A DNA stretch of 64,000 nucleotides from Limnomonas spitsbergensis (Eukaryota > Chlorophyta > Chlorophyceae > Chlamydomonadales). Positions 33,102 through 44,596 of the stretch are shown piece by piece. The notes below the pieces were generated by a model. The model saw only the letters and a program-made list of their open reading frames with translations. It did no database searches and was not told the origin of the DNA. Within the stretch, counting starts at the first letter, position 1, and each line of letters begins with the position of its first letter. The stretch lies in NCBI GenBank assembly GCA_037349105.1, contig JAYJMM010000112.1:5788501-5852500 (forward strand), written 5' to 3'. The position numbers and the translations under genes are program-made.

Positions 33102-35932
33102 ATGGGCAGCCATAACAAGGATTCAACCATGCAACCTGCAGCAGACCTGAAGCAGCAGCTCAAGGAGAAGGCGCCACAGCACGAGCAGCCCACCCCATCC
33201 ACTCCCGAACCAGCAAGCCCTTCAACACAAGCACCAACATACACAACAGCAGCAGCAACACGAGCCACACCCGCGCTTGCTGCACCCGCACCCGCAACGC
33301 CCGCACCTGCAATTCTTGCACCAGCAGCACCAGCAGCAAGAGCCCTCCACGCACCTGCCACACCGGCACCCGCGCCCACACCCTATTTGGGGACCTCTCC
33401 AAGTTTCCAGCGCCCCAGTATTATCCCGGAGGAACCCGGCAGCGGTGGCGGCAGCCGTGCAAGCGGCGAGTCGCATCAGCACACTAAAGAAGGCGGCAGC
33501 GGCGGCGGCGGCGGAGGAGATGGAGAAGCAAGCAATGATGCTGACGTCAAGACGGGCAGCGCCCAGGGCGTTTCACGTGCTCTTGGGCGCTTCCGTGTGG
33601 TGGCCATGGCTGTGACCATCCTGCAACGATGGAAGAGTGAGTTCCATGCGCCTCCCATGCACCGCGCACATCCATTCCCCCCATGCGCATCCCTGTGCAC
33701 CCACATGCCCTACCAGGCCCTCATCACCCGCCCATGCACCTCCCATGCGTCTCACGGCGACGTTTACCATGCTGCAAAGGTGGAACTTAATATACCTTGC
33801 ACCTCCCATGCAGTTTTCACCCTCCCATGCACATGCACAGGCACCCACGTCTTCCGATGCCCTCCCATGTCCCACGTGCCCTCCCTTGCCCACTGTATGT
33901 ATGGAATATCTCATGCACCCCTCCCTCCCTCCATGCAAAGATGCCATGAGTCCCAAGTATCACTTCGGAGAGGCAAAGGAGGCTGCAAGGAAGAAGCAGG
34001 AGGTAAGAGCAAGGGGTATGAGCAGGAGGGGAGGTATGAGCAGGGGGTATGAGCAGGAGGGGAGGTAAGAGCAGGGGGTATGAGCAGGAGGGGAGGTCTG
34101 AACAGGGGGTATGAGCAGGAGGGGAGGTATGAACAGGGGGTATGAGCAGGAGGGGAGGTATGAACAGGGGGTATGAGCAGGAGGGGAGGTATGAATAAGG
34201 GGGTATGAGCAGGAGGGGAGGTATGAACAGGGGGTATGAGCAGGAGGGGAGGTATGAATAGGGGGTATGAGTAGGAGGGGGGGGTATGAGCAGGAGGGGA
34301 GGTATGAACAGGGGGTATAAGCAGGAGGGGAGGTATGCACAGGGGGTATGAGCAGGAGGGCTCAAAGTGGAAATGTAGAGGCTGGGATAAACGGCTGGTG
34401 CTCTGCGATGCATTGTACTGCCGGGACACTGTCCCAATGGAGCTGCTGCTACTGCCCATACATGTTGTACAGATGTGTTCGCCCCCCCCCCCCGGCTGTA
34501 CTGCTGCTGCCCTATCTCTGTTGTACTGGTGCTTGCCCACCCATGCTTTACTGCTGTTACAGCCTTACCCATTTTGTACTGCTTTTGACCCACCCATGCC
34601 GTGCTTCCTTTCTCAGGACGCTCCCCAACACGACTCTTTGCTGATGTCAGGCAGGTCACTGGGCAGGCCTGTCGGTGCGATAATTAAATTTAGAATAATA
34701 CAAGTACCGGTACTAGCCACTACAAAAGCTTGGATGTTTAGAAATAGTGGCAAGAACAACTACAAAACTGGATGGCCGCAAAAGCTTTGATTTAAAATAA
34801 CATATGCTGCAACAAAAAGCTTAGATTGACGTATTTAGTAATAAGCTGTCTTGCTTCCTGATGTGCTGGCCAGTGTCTGTGTGGGTTTAATTATGATATA
34901 ATATTATATAATATAATAACAACAGATACGTCTCTTTGCTGTTGATTAGTCAACCCCTGAGCGTGCCATGAGACCCCTTACGTTCCGCCTTTCTGCCGAT
35001 GGCAACACGATAAACTAATTGTCGTTTTCCTTTTTGCTCATGTCAGGCAGGCGGTCCATGAGTGGGCCTGCCGCAGCGGTGGTGTCCGAGTCATCGTCCA
35101 GCGGAGGGAACAAGCGGTCCATGAGTGGCAGGCCCGCTTCGGCCAAGGTGTGTGGATTGATTGTTTGTGAGAGGGTTCTAGGGAGAGGGAGCAGAGCTAG
35201 GGTAGGGGCAAGCAGGTGGGTATGGCGAGGGGAGGAGGCGTTAGAAGAAGCAGGAGCAGGAGCAAGCGGTCCATGAGTGGCAGGCCCGCTTCGGCCAAGG
35301 TGGGAGCAGTAGGAAACACTGGGGATGAAAGGCAGGGGAGGATATGGACAGCAGAAGCAAGAGGACTGGGAGCAGCTGGACTCCTTACTGTGGCCAAGAT
35401 GGGTATGCTGTGGGGCATGAGCAGAGTGGGTTCTGGGACGATAACGGGAGCGGCTAGGATCGGGGGCAGGGACCGAGGTGAAAGCGGGAGCCGGAGCGAG
35501 GTCAGGATCCGGGGCGAGGGCCGGGGCCCTAGCGGTCACTAGGTCGCGATGAGCGGCAGGTCTTGGTCGTCACAGCTGACAGGACGTATTCACTCCCGGT
35601 CGGGCATGCATTCCTGTTTGTGAAGTGAGCCGTTCTGATTTTGACTCTGCATTGGACACGTTGGCCCTCAAGGTCGCAATCAAACCGGTGGTCTGCAGGT
35701 TCCCAATCAAAAGGTTTGTCTGCAGCCCAGCAACCACAGCCAAAAGACCAGCCAATCACGTTCAAACCACACATGTTTGTCCGTGGTCCAACCCCCGCCC
35801 CTCAGCCCGTTGCTCCCCCCACCCATGCTTGCCTGCGTGCAGGCTACTATGCACCACGGCCACAAGATGAGCCTGCTGTTCAAGTCACTGCCTAAAACGG
35901 AGCCCTCGGCCCCTGCTACGGCAGAGGTGTGA
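33102..35932 (+). CDS. Tentative low-complexity Ala/Pro/Gly-rich protein gene
   Basis: No family recognised. Proposed exons: 33102-33627 (ATG start; Ala/Pro-rich then Gly-rich, ending AVTILQRWK), 33941-34002 (AMSPKYHFGEAKEAARKKQE), an uncertain exon around 34617-34650, 35047-35151 (Ser-rich, ending KRSMSGRPASAK) and 35843-35932 (ATMHHGHKMSLLFKSL..., TGA stop). Exons 1 and 2 share phase and have good donors (GTGAGT, GTAAGA). Joining the third to the fourth needs a GC donor, or the third is only a decayed copy of the fourth's acceptor. The first exon is also open in another frame. The last stop could instead be a donor (GAG/GTGTGA), because a copy of that edge follows at 35949-35967; the gene might then continue towards the MinC exons. 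Real exon structure is likely, the exact model is not. Confidence 0.35.
34003..34365. repeat. 31-bp minisatellite derived from the donor at 34002
   Basis: Units of GAGGTATGAACAGGGGGTAT with GAGCAGGAGGG. The exon edge is AAGCAGGAG/GTAAGAGCAAGGGG, so every unit carries a GGAG/GTATGA donor look-alike. About 12 units, starting right at the real donor. Confidence 0.9.
35262..35300. repeat. Second copy of the exon end at 35151
   Basis: AGCGGTCCATGAGTGGCAGG and the following CCCGCTTCGGCCAAG/GTG are identical at 35114-35154 and 35264-35304, so the exon end and its donor are repeated 150 bp into the intron. Confidence 0.85.
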
Positions 35933-36179
35933 GCTCTAATTCCCCTCATATGGCAGAGGTGTGAACTCCTTGGCCCTGCAAGGGTAGGTGATGGAGAAAT
36001 TGTGAGAGGAAAGAGGCGGAGCAGGAGGAGGAGGAGAAAGTGTGGGTACCAGGATGAAGGCGGAAGGAGGAAGTATAATTGAAGTTGAAGGAGGAGGACG
36101 AGGAGGAGTGTGGTTGTGTGCGTTTAGGGTTATATGATTAAGCTGGGTTGTAATACCATGATGGCTTGGTAGCACACTT

Positions 36180-36490
36180 AAGCAAGAAACGGTACGGGGT
36201 TAGCCGGATTGTGTTACCAAGGTAAAACGATGCGGTACGGGGTTAGCCGGATTGTACTACCAAGGTAAAACGATTCGGTATGGGGTTAGGCCAATGACAT
36301 TACACCTCTGGGTACTCTGGGCCCTGCTCAAAAAGGCTCGGCCGTGTGGCCCAACTGTCTCGTTGGAAGAAAAGAAACTTAAGAGGGAAATAAGGAGAAG
36401 AAAACAAAGGAAATTACTACCCCCCCCCCGGTATGGGGTTAGGCAGATTGCACTGCCACACAATGGCAGTGCAAACAAAACAACATGAGA
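36180..36490 (-). mobile_element. Related LINE tail, reverse orientation, plus ~50-bp repeats
   Basis: On the minus strand it reads GCCGAGCCTTTTTGAGCAGG then AGAGGTGTAATGTCATTGG, the same terminus as the insertions at 3.2 and 3.9 kb. Next to it are about two units of a roughly 50-bp repeat containing TTAGCCGGATTGTACTACCA (36190-36290). Repeated at 44286-44596 by the segmental duplication. Confidence 0.55.
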
Positions 36491-38402
36491 CGCACTGGTT
36501 AAGCCAGATTAGCCAGACTTTGTCAGTCAGTATTTTTCTACTCAATGACTCTTTTACTTATGCCCGCTGAGCCTTCACTATATTGAGCCCCTACTAACGA
36601 ATGATTTGTGCATCAGCAAATGTTAAGACATTGCCTTCGTTTATTTTGTCTCTGGTGTTATTTTAATCTCTGACTTTGTAACAACCTGATCATGAAGAAG
36701 TACTTGTCAGCTTCATTAATCGTTACCGAGTTTTCTCTAATTTGCAGAGCCTGGCCCCTTGGTAAAAGCCGTTGCTTGGATGTGCAAAGACTGAGGAGAA
36801 TGAAAGCAGCAGCCTCGTGGTAAGCCAGAGCATGCAAGGAAGGGAAGATTTATGCGTACGGTTTGTGAATGCACTCATCGCCTGAACAGAGAGCTCAACA
36901 TGACAAGATAAAGCAATACTCTCGTCTTGCCTTCATAACTGTCATCTGCTCCGAATGGCACATCATGAAAGGTAGAGGCCCAATGAGGCCGCACAAGCTC
37001 TGGCTGCTTTTCTTTGACATGCTATCTTGGCGGAGCGGTATGCGTGGGTGTGGCGTAAGTGAGTGACGGTATCCACAATCCACATCATGGCACCATCTGT
37101 CCAAAATCGAAGCATGGAGATTGATTCGTGAGATCCATCATTTGTCCACCCAGGGATCTCTTGCATGCACCTGATACTGGATTTATGTACAGAGACAGCA
37201 GTAGAGGATGCTGCATAACTCTTCCGATCTGGTCATTCCTTGTCCTACCTAGCTTCTAGCCGAACTGTCGCATAACAGCAAAATACACTAATACAGGATA
37301 ATAATGGTCGGATGTGCACAGACTGAGCGGCCATCGGGGAAGCGCAATGTCAGGCCACCCAGAGGTGAAGCCTCCTAAATTCCTCATGCGTGAAATGATC
37401 ATTCATTTTTGGAACTCCAGCCGCACGCTACACCGCAGCTAATTTAAATTCGAATATCTCACAGATCGATATACGCGATATACGCAACCACGTTGCGAAG
37501 TTGCGCCGTACACACATGACGTGTCGTCGTCAATTGCCTCGTGATTGGATCTTTCCCACCCGACCCCCCGACCTAGCATCCCGACCCGACTCGTCTACGC
37601 GGTTCCGACCAGCCGCATCATCCTCTCTTTCAGCGCAATCTGGGGTTTCCACGACTGGCTGCCCGCTTGCGTGTCCTGTCTTGCTGATCGGATCAGCTCT
37701 ACACCGGCATTTCTGCAGCGGATCGTGAAGGTATTCGATAATCCCCAAGATCAATCAGATGAGAATCAGCAAGGCATCGTCATCAACACGAAGGATTATT
37801 CGTTACAGCATGAGAAATGTCAACAGCAGCTGCAGTCACCATGCATTTTGCCACGCACTGATTGCTGGTGGCATTGCATCACAGTATGCTCCCCCATGTA
37901 GACTATCTCCGGGCGCTGACGTCGACAGCACGCGGCCATACGCCTTCCATGCGTCCATGCGGCTTGTGGGCGCATGAGGGCACATACGCCGTCATGCAGC
38001 CATGTGCTCTCATGCGCCCATGCTGCCATGCTCACCCATGCCCCTCAAGTCCTCAAGGGCAGGTGCCAAATATGTGTGGCAATTCCTCCCATTCACCCAT
38101 GCGTCCTTGCCTGCACCATGCCCCTACCATGCCCCCTTTCGCATCCCCGTGCTCCTCTAAGCAGTCTCATTCCGATGCCCCCATGCCCCCATGCCCCCAT
38201 TATGAATTCCCCTTACTTGTGTGTAGACATCAACAATACGTGCCCATGCGGCCCCCATGCATCCACTCGCCCAAAAGGACCCCATGCGGACCCCATGCGG
38301 CCATGTTTTTTCCATGCATACCCAAGGCTCCCATGCGAATGGCCATGCGGCGCTGCTCCCTCCGCCATGCAGCAGGACCCACTACCCAAATGTCACCAGC
38401 TG

Positions 38403-38690
38403 TGATGGTAAGAGGAGGGAGGGAGGGAGGGGAGAAGAGGGGAGAGAGGGGAGGGGAGAGGGGACAGGGGTAGAGGAGGGGAGAAAGGAGAGTCAGAGAA
38501 GCAAGGGATAATAAAGAGATAGGGGAGGGAGGAGAAGGGGGGCAGGGAGTTGGGAGGGGGGAGAGAGGAAGGGAGGAGAGAGGAGGAGTGGGGGAGGTAA
38601 GGGAGGGTGGAGGGTAGAGGGGAACAGGCGGGGGATGGGAGTAGGCGGAGAAAAGGAGGGGGAGAAGGAGGAGGGGCATGGTTCCTCACT
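38403..38690. repeat. Purine-only tract
   Basis: Almost uninterrupted G/A (GGGAGGGAGGGAGGGGAGAA-type) after a possible GTAAGA donor at 38406. Could adopt triplex or quadruplex structure. Duplicate at 46509-46796. Confidence 0.7.
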
Positions 38691-39527
38691 TTCCACTTTG
38701 AGGGGCACACCTTTCGTCCTTTTTCCTTGGAGGGCGCAGGATCAAGGATTTTTCACCCTTACTGCTCCCAGGGAAACATGTGGTCAGCTGATGATGACAT
38801 TGGCATCCGCAACACCTGTACCGCCTGCACTGCTTGCAACACTTGTTCCGCTCGTGTCCCCAGTACCGTTTGTACATTTGATGTCGCCGATCACTGGGTC
38901 CCCAAAGAAGTCTTGATTGCATACGCTCGGAGCAAAGCAGCCTCCCTAACCACTTCCAACTTCCCTTCGTCCACCTTCAATCATCCCAACCACTTCCAAT
39001 CACCTCTAACCACCTCTTATCTCAGAGATGCCTCCGGCCTGGCGCGGAGGTGAACGCGTCCAGCACCACAACCCGCATCATCGGCAGCAGCAATACGGGC
39101 AGCACCAGCAGGAGTAGCAACGGCAGGGGGAGCAACAGCAGGAGTAGCAGCAGCAGGGGTAGCAACATCATTCGGAGAAGAAGTGGAAGTAATAGCATCG
39201 CCGTTGGAAACGACGGCAACAGCGGGGAAGTGACTGTGACAGCCTCTCCTTCCCCCGCTCCTCCCGACGTTGAGGCCGTCTATGTCAGAAGGTGAATGCA
39301 ACCCAGAAATGTGCTCCCCAATTCTCTCCCACGCTCCCCGCTCCGCCCCTCTCCCTGCCCCCCCAGCTCGATTGTGTATCCTGTTGTTTGCTTTCATTCC
39401 TGATGTTGCGCCCCTTTTGCAGTTCTTGTTGCCATTTGATCTTCTTGATGTAATACATGCCCCTGCTGCACCTTGATTGCATATCCTGTTGCATCTTGAT
39501 GTTCCTGATGTTCCACTGCTGTTGCAG

Positions 39528-41889
39528 GCTGTTGCTTGCTGGTAATGTCGAGAGGCACCAGGGCAGTGTTGTCATTTTGGGTGACGTTCCCGTCGGCTGT
39601 TGCGTTGTATCTGAAGAGGGGGATGTTGTGGTCATGGGCACCTTGGCGGGCGAGGCGCAAGCGGGAGCAGGAGCAGGAGCAGGGGCAAGAGCAGGGACGG
39701 GAGCAGGAGCAGGAGCAGGGGCGGGCGCGGGAGAGGGAGCGGGGGGCGGCAACAAGGGCGCAATCGTGGCCGCTCTCCAGGTGGGCAGATGGAAGATAAG
39801 GGTCAAGGGTCGAGGTTTGAGAGTTGTAAATTCAGGGTTTGGGGGTCAGGGTTCCGGTTCAAGGATTTCTGAGCGGCGTTGTGTCTGCAGGAGGTATTGT
39901 TGCTCCCTTGCGCGTCCATTCATGTCCTAGACTTACACCCTAGATTGTAAGGCTTGAATGCTTGCTACAAAGCTTTGCCTGTATGTGGCGTCAACTGCCG
40001 TTTGACCATTCAAGTACAACTGCTGCACCTGCACTTGAATCCTGAAACTGTCATCCGACTATTTACGCACAAATGCTGCACGTGCTGGTGAGGGTAACTG
40101 CCATTTAACCAGGCAAACAGAACTGCTGCACCTGCATCCCGGCTTTAGGTGGCCAATTCCAACCAACCTTGAAGTAAGACTGCTTCACCTACACGTGGCT
40201 TCAACCGCCATCTGACCATTCGAATAAAACTGCTGCACCTGCAGGTTGCTTCAACTGCCGTCATCTCCGTGGCGGGCATACGTGCGCCTGCCGCCCACAC
40301 TGGGGTTACTCAGGTATGCCTGGGGTTACTCAGGTATGCGGGGGGTTACTCAGGTATGCCGGGGTTAACATCTGTAGGCCGGTAATAACTCAGGTACGCC
40401 GGGAGTTACTCAGGTATGCCGGGGGTTACTTACTGAGGACCCCGGGGAGTTACTCCTGCCCCCCTGCCCCCTGCTCCCCTGCTCCCCTGCCCCCTGCCCT
40501 CTACCCCCCTGCTTCTCTGTCCCCTGCCCTCTGCCCCCCGCCCGCCCCTTGCTACCCCGCCTCCCCGCCTCCTGAACCCTGCACCCTGATCCTTGCACTC
40601 CTTCCTCCCGCCTCCTGCCGTTCATCCGCCCGCCCCTTGCTCTCCCTCCCTGCCCCCACCGTCCCTGCCGCTATATTCTTTGCATGCCCCCCCCCCCCCC
40701 ACACACACATACCCTCATGCAAACCCTTAAGCAAATCAAACGCACTCCTTTCTGCTGATGGCAGTTTTTGAGCCTGGCAGCAGCCTGCAGCTTTGTAATG
40801 ACACAGATGGCAACAATTGACGTTGTTGGCCTTGAAATTGCGGCCATAGTCCTTAGTATGACGGGTTTTGACACAACGGACCTTTGAATGGCGGTTGTCG
40901 ACCGTGCCGGATAATATATGCTCTACAGATGGCGGTTCTGGATCCCAGTGGCTTTAACTCGTGCTTGTTTGTCTTCTTGGCTTTCAAATGCCGGTTGCTG
41001 ATGTGAGAACCCTTTTAAATGCTCAAATGGAGGTGATGTTAGACCCCTTTCAAATGCCCGACCGGTGGAAGAATTGATCCTGGCAGTGGAGCTATCGATC
41101 GCAAGTCAATGCTGCTCTCCCTCTCCCCCTTCTGGCAATCTATACAAATGTACCCAAGAAGAACGTGCCTCCCAGCCCTCTTCGCGCCCATGATGGGCAT
41201 TTAAATGTCGACTTTTGAGCCAAACGGCAGAGCTTTGACTTCAAATGAATTTCCATAACATACCTGGCGTTCAAATGGCGGATGGCGACTTTCTCGACAT
41301 GCAAATAGCGAGCTACCTGACATTGTAGGTGATTAAATGACGGTTACTGACCTTGTCGGTGTTCAAATGGTGGTTACTGATGTTGCCTGCGTTCATATGG
41401 CAGTTATATACATGTTTTCTTTTAAATGCTCTGCAGATGGCGGTTCTTGATCCCAGTGGCAAAGCTGTGACCTTCAAGTCCATGCCAGGGCAAGGACCTG
41501 CACTGGTGCCGGTGGCTGAGGGAGGCTTTTCATTTGGAGCGGGGCAGGTGCGTGTCAAGAGTAGCGGGGAGCAGGGAGCGGGGCAGGTGCGTGTCAGAGT
41601 AGCGTGGAGCGGGAAGCAGGGCAGGTGCGTGTCAGAGTAGCGTGGAGCAGGGAGCGGGGCAGGTGCGTGTCAGAGTAGCGTGGAGCGGGAAGCGGGGCAG
41701 GTGCATGTCAGAGTAGTGTGGAGCGGGAAGCGGGGCAGGTGAAGGACACCGAGGAAGAAAGGGGGCGAGCAGAGAGGGCAGGCAGGGGGGAGGGTTCTAA
41801 ACCCTAAACCCTAAACCCTAAACCCTATGGAGGAGGATGGATTTCAATTGAATGCCATGATGCAGGTCTGCGTTGGCGCCAGCGGCTGA
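39528..41889 (+). CDS. minC: MinC-like septum-site protein, C-terminal exons (copy 1); 5' end unresolved
   Basis: MinC blocks FtsZ assembly and places the division site; in algae it would act in plastid division. Exons: 39528-39780, 40245-40313, 41437-41547 and probably 41866-41889 (VCVGASG then TGA). The first encodes the MinC C-terminal beta-helix: GSVVILGDVPVGCCVV, then GDVVVMGTLAGEAQAGA, then GAIVAALQ; the second gives STAVISVAGIRAPAA, matching the family's SIAG stretch; the third (AVLDPSGKAVTF) resembles the family's end. The loop after AQAGA is expanded into a run of about 30 Ala/Gly-type residues encoded by GGAGCA-like repeats (39661-39750). Exon 1 enters in phase 2, so 5' exons are missing from this model; they may begin near 37517, where a Ser/Arg-rich, transit-peptide-like reading frame starts, or further upstream. 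No N-terminal MinC domain was seen. Confidence 0.65.
39965..40244. repeat. Decayed acceptor-side copies before MinC exon 40245
   Basis: Units of CTGCTGCACCTGCA with GGCTTCAACTGCC(G/A)TC, matching the acceptor CTGCACCTGCAG/GTTGCTTCAACTGC; about four copies 60-70 bp apart. Duplicate at 48071-48350. Confidence 0.75.
40303..40440. repeat. ~20-bp donor repeats after MinC exon 40313
   Basis: GGGGTTACTCAG/GTATGCC, the exon end plus donor, is repeated about six times in tandem, most copies with an intact CAG/GTATG. Duplicate at 48409-48546. Confidence 0.9.
41535..41745. repeat. 38-bp donor repeats after MinC exon 41547
   Basis: GGAGCGGGGCAG/GTGCGTGT (exon end plus donor) recurs at spacings of 38-39 bp, giving six donors including the real one. 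Duplicate at 49641-49851. Confidence 0.92.
41804..41826. repeat. Interstitial CCCTAAA telomere-type repeat
   Basis: Three perfect CCCTAAA units plus partial ones, of the TTTAGGG plant/algal telomere type. Duplicate at 49910-49932; similar short runs at 59934-59965 and 58340-58420. Confidence 0.8.
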
Positions 41890-42014
41890 TGTGGGACCTA
41901 GTGTTGGAGTGGTGTAGGAAGGCATCAGGGGTGACGGGGGGTAGCAGGGAGCAGGAGGGGCTCGGGGAGCAGGGAATGTGTGAAAAGTGTGTATTGCGCC
42001 ACACACATTTCCTG

Positions 42015-42182
42015 ATGGATGAGTTTTTTCCTTTGCAGGTGGGTGGGGCGTTGGTGCTGGTCCTAGGGCTGGCGCTGGCGGCTGCTCCGGCCGCCGTGTT
42101 GGGCACCCTCCTCCATGCAAGCGCAACATCTGCAACAGGAGCCCTGCTGGAAGTGGCGGTGTACGGCTACATCCTGTTGCAG
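42015..42182 (+). pseudogene. Orphan first exon of the EF-hand exchanger (copy 1)
   Basis: Identical to the exchanger exon at 50121-50288 but followed by the duplication junction instead of the remaining exons. It encodes MDEFFPLQ, a hydrophobic signal-like stretch and LEVAVYGYILLQ, ending at a GT donor (42183). Alone it makes no exchanger. It could serve as an alternative first exon spliced across copy 2 to 52100. Confidence 0.7.
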
Positions 42183-42269
42183 GTTGGTTGGAGTGTGGGA
42201 AATATGGATTTTAGTATGCCTGTGTTGGAAAATGTGTGTCATGGGCTCATGGTAGTTGAATGTATGTGC

Positions 42270-42620
42270 AGTAGTATGACTGCGGGTGCGACATCGACAA
42301 CGAGAGCCCTGCTGGGATTACATCCTGTTGCAGGTCTGTTGGTATGTGTTGTGTTTGTACTTCAGTACATCTGGTGTTGGAAAGTGCGTAATGGTAGGTG
42401 AATGTCCTTGTAAATGTGCATGTCGGCGCAACATCCGCCACAGGCGGCCTGCTGCCTGAGGTAGCGGTGTACCACTGCCTTTAGTTGCAGGTCTGTTGGT
42501 GTGTGACATGATGCGTGGAAAAGTGTAGATGTGTCAGTATGAATCTCAGCACAGCTATGGTTGGCAGCCCTCCTCGAAGTTGCATTGTACGGCAATATCA
42601 CGCGGCAGATAGATCGGTGA
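42270..42620. repeat. Three decayed copies of the exchanger first-exon end
   Basis: Copies of GCAACAGGAGCCCTGCTGGA...CTGTTGCAG/GTTGG occur at about 42285-42335, 42425-42495 and 42550-42610, two with CAG/GTCTGTTGGT. Also in copy 2 at 50376-50726, next to the working exon. Confidence 0.85.
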
Positions 42621-43215
42621 TGTGTGAAATGGAATAGATAAGTGTGGAATATGCATGTGGTTGGTAATGAGCAAGTATGAAAGCAATACAAAAAATTGTA
42701 GAGGCCATGACCCTTACCTGTGTGCGCAATGCTCCAGGATGTGTGGCTGTGGGCCGGTTAAGGACAGGGACCCTCTATGCCTTCATACTTATAATTTGAA
42801 AGTGAAGCCCTAGACTTAAAAGTTTAAACCCTGCACCTTCTACCCCACACCCTGACAAAAGAAACTCGCAAACTATACCCTACACCCTGAGCCTGAAAAC
42901 ATCTTTTGTACTATGGCATGCTGCAGAGTACCTGCATTTGGGGAGGTGGAGGAGAATGGCCTACCACCCTGAAACCTAAAAATTGAAATCTGAATCCTGA
43001 ATCCTGAACCCTGAACCCCTGGGCAGAAACACATTCATTCTCTGCTCTCTTCGTGAATTCTGACAGCATCCACTCCTGAGCTGTACACGATGTGGGCCTC
43101 GGAAGTCTATCCTTACACGCCAATGATTCGACTGACGTACTTGAGCTGCCTGTGTCTGCGGTCAACCCCCATTGAAGCTGTGACCTGAGCACTGGAACAT
43201 GTGTGTAAGCCCTTG

Positions 43216-43275
43216 ACACTCATCCCTCTTGTGTGAGACGTGTACAGCAAGGTCTCACACAAGAGGGATGAGTGT
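43216..43275. other. Perfect 24-bp hairpin with 12-nt loop
   Basis: Arm 43216-43239 (ACACTCATCCCTCTTGTGTG plus AGAC) is exactly complementary to 43252-43275; the loop is GTGTACAGCAAG. No coding frame. Same structure at 51322-51381. Confidence 0.9.
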
Positions 43276-43948
43276 GCGGGGCGTTTGTCTGGTGGACGAC
43301 AGTGAGGAGACAGAGCTCGATGATCCTAGAACTTCAGCCCTTATCTCTTAAGCCTCAACCTAAAATCGAACCGCACTTATCTCTGGATCCACAACTTATA
43401 CGCTGATCTCTGAAAATAATCATCAGGGAACCCAGGGTAATGGTGGGAAAACGTTGCTGGAGATCCTCAACTCTAAATCCTGATATGTTGAAGCCTACTC
43501 CTTGGATCTAAGGCCTAAACCCTGAACCCTAAATCCTGATATTTGAACCCCGGGAGCGGCTAGGATCGGGGGCAGGGACCGAGGTGAAAGCGGGAGCCGG
43601 AGCGAGGTCAGGATCCGGGGCGAGGGCCGGGGCCCTAGCGGTCACTAGGTCGCGATGAGCGGCAGGTCTTGGTCGTCACAGCTGACAGGACGTATTCACT
43701 CCCGGTCGGGCATGCATTCCTGTTTGTGAAGTGAGCCGTTCTGATTTTGACTCTGCATTGGACACGTTGGCCCTCAAGGTCGCAATCAAACCGGTGGTCT
43801 GCAGGTTCCCAATCAAAAGGTTTGTCTGCAGCCCAGCAACCACAGCCAAAAGACCAGCCAATCACGTTCAAACCACACATGTTTGTCCGTGGTCCAACCC
43901 CCGCCCCTCAGCCCGTTGCTCCCCCCACCCATGCTTGCCTGCGTGCAG

Positions 43949-44038
43949 GCTACTATGCACCACGGCCACAAGATGAGCCTGCTGTTCAAGTCACTGCCTA
44001 AAACGGAGCCCTCGGCCCCTGCTACGGCAGAGGTGTGA
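43949..44038 (+). pseudogene. Orphan terminal exon of the tentative 33-36 kb gene (copy 2)
   Basis: Duplicate of 35843-35932 without the upstream exons, which lie outside the duplicated segment. Relevant only if that gene model is right. Confidence 0.3.
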
Positions 44039-44285
44039 GCTCTAATTCCCCTCATATGGCAGAGGTGTGAACTCCTTGGCCCTGCAAGGGTAGGTGATGG
44101 AGAAATTGTGAGAGGAAAGAGGCGGAGCAGGAGGAGGAGGAGAAAGTGTGGGTACCAGGATGAAGGCGGAAGGAGGAAGTATAATTGAAGTTGAAGGAGG
44201 AGGACGAGGAGGAGTGTGGTTGTGTGCGTTTAGGGTTATATGATTAAGCTGGGTTGTAATACCATGATGGCTTGGTAGCACACTT

Positions 44286-44596
44286 AAGCAAGAAACGGTA
44301 CGGGGTTAGCCGGATTGTGTTACCAAGGTAAAACGATGCGGTACGGGGTTAGCCGGATTGTACTACCAAGGTAAAACGATTCGGTATGGGGTTAGGCCAA
44401 TGACATTACACCTCTGGGTACTCTGGGCCCTGCTCAAAAAGGCTCGGCCGTGTGGCCCAACTGTCTCGTTGGAAGAAAAGAAACTTAAGAGGGAAATAAG
44501 GAGAAGAAAACAAAGGAAATTACTACCCCCCCCCCGGTATGGGGTTAGGCAGATTGCACTGCCACACAATGGCAGTGCAAACAAAACAACATGAGA
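44286..44596 (-). mobile_element. Duplicate of the LINE tail at 36180-36490
   Basis: Carried along in copy 2 of the 8,106-bp duplication; same sequence and orientation. Confidence 0.55.

Larger units (their letters stand above)
35933..39527. other. Region before the MinC exons, unresolved
   Basis: Possible MinC 5' exons lie here but none is secure. Candidates: the transit-peptide-like frame from ATG 37517, a frame around 38781-38910 after CTCCCAG, and a 24-nt piece at 39027-39050. 37900-38350 is rich in CCCATGCG units. Mirrored at +8,106. Confidence 0.3.
35445..43550. repeat. 8,106-bp tandem duplication, copy 1
   Basis: The sequence from 35445 (CGGGAGCGGC) to 43550 recurs at 43551-51656 at a constant offset of 8,106 with no mismatch noticed by eye. 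The flanking bases differ (A at 35444 against C at 43550; T at 51657 against C at 43551), so the junction shows no microhomology. Contents: the last exon of the tentative gene at 33-36 kb, a LINE tail, the C-terminal MinC exons and the first exchanger exon. Confidence 0.95.

Noticed and set aside
39285..39806. 173-codon minus-strand frame rich in Ala/Pro
   Set aside because: Antisense to the MinC exon with its Ala/Gly repeat; the plus-strand frame matches MinC.
41804..41826. Chromosome end or telomere junction suggested by CCCTAAA repeats
   Set aside because: Only about three units, flanked on both sides by unique genic sequence, and present again in the duplicate.
41437..42182. MinC-exchanger fusion protein (phases at 41547 and 42039 are compatible)
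   Set aside because: A short terminal exon with a stop at 41866-41889 and an in-frame ATG with signal-like sequence at 42015 fit two genes better. The fusion is not excluded without cDNA.
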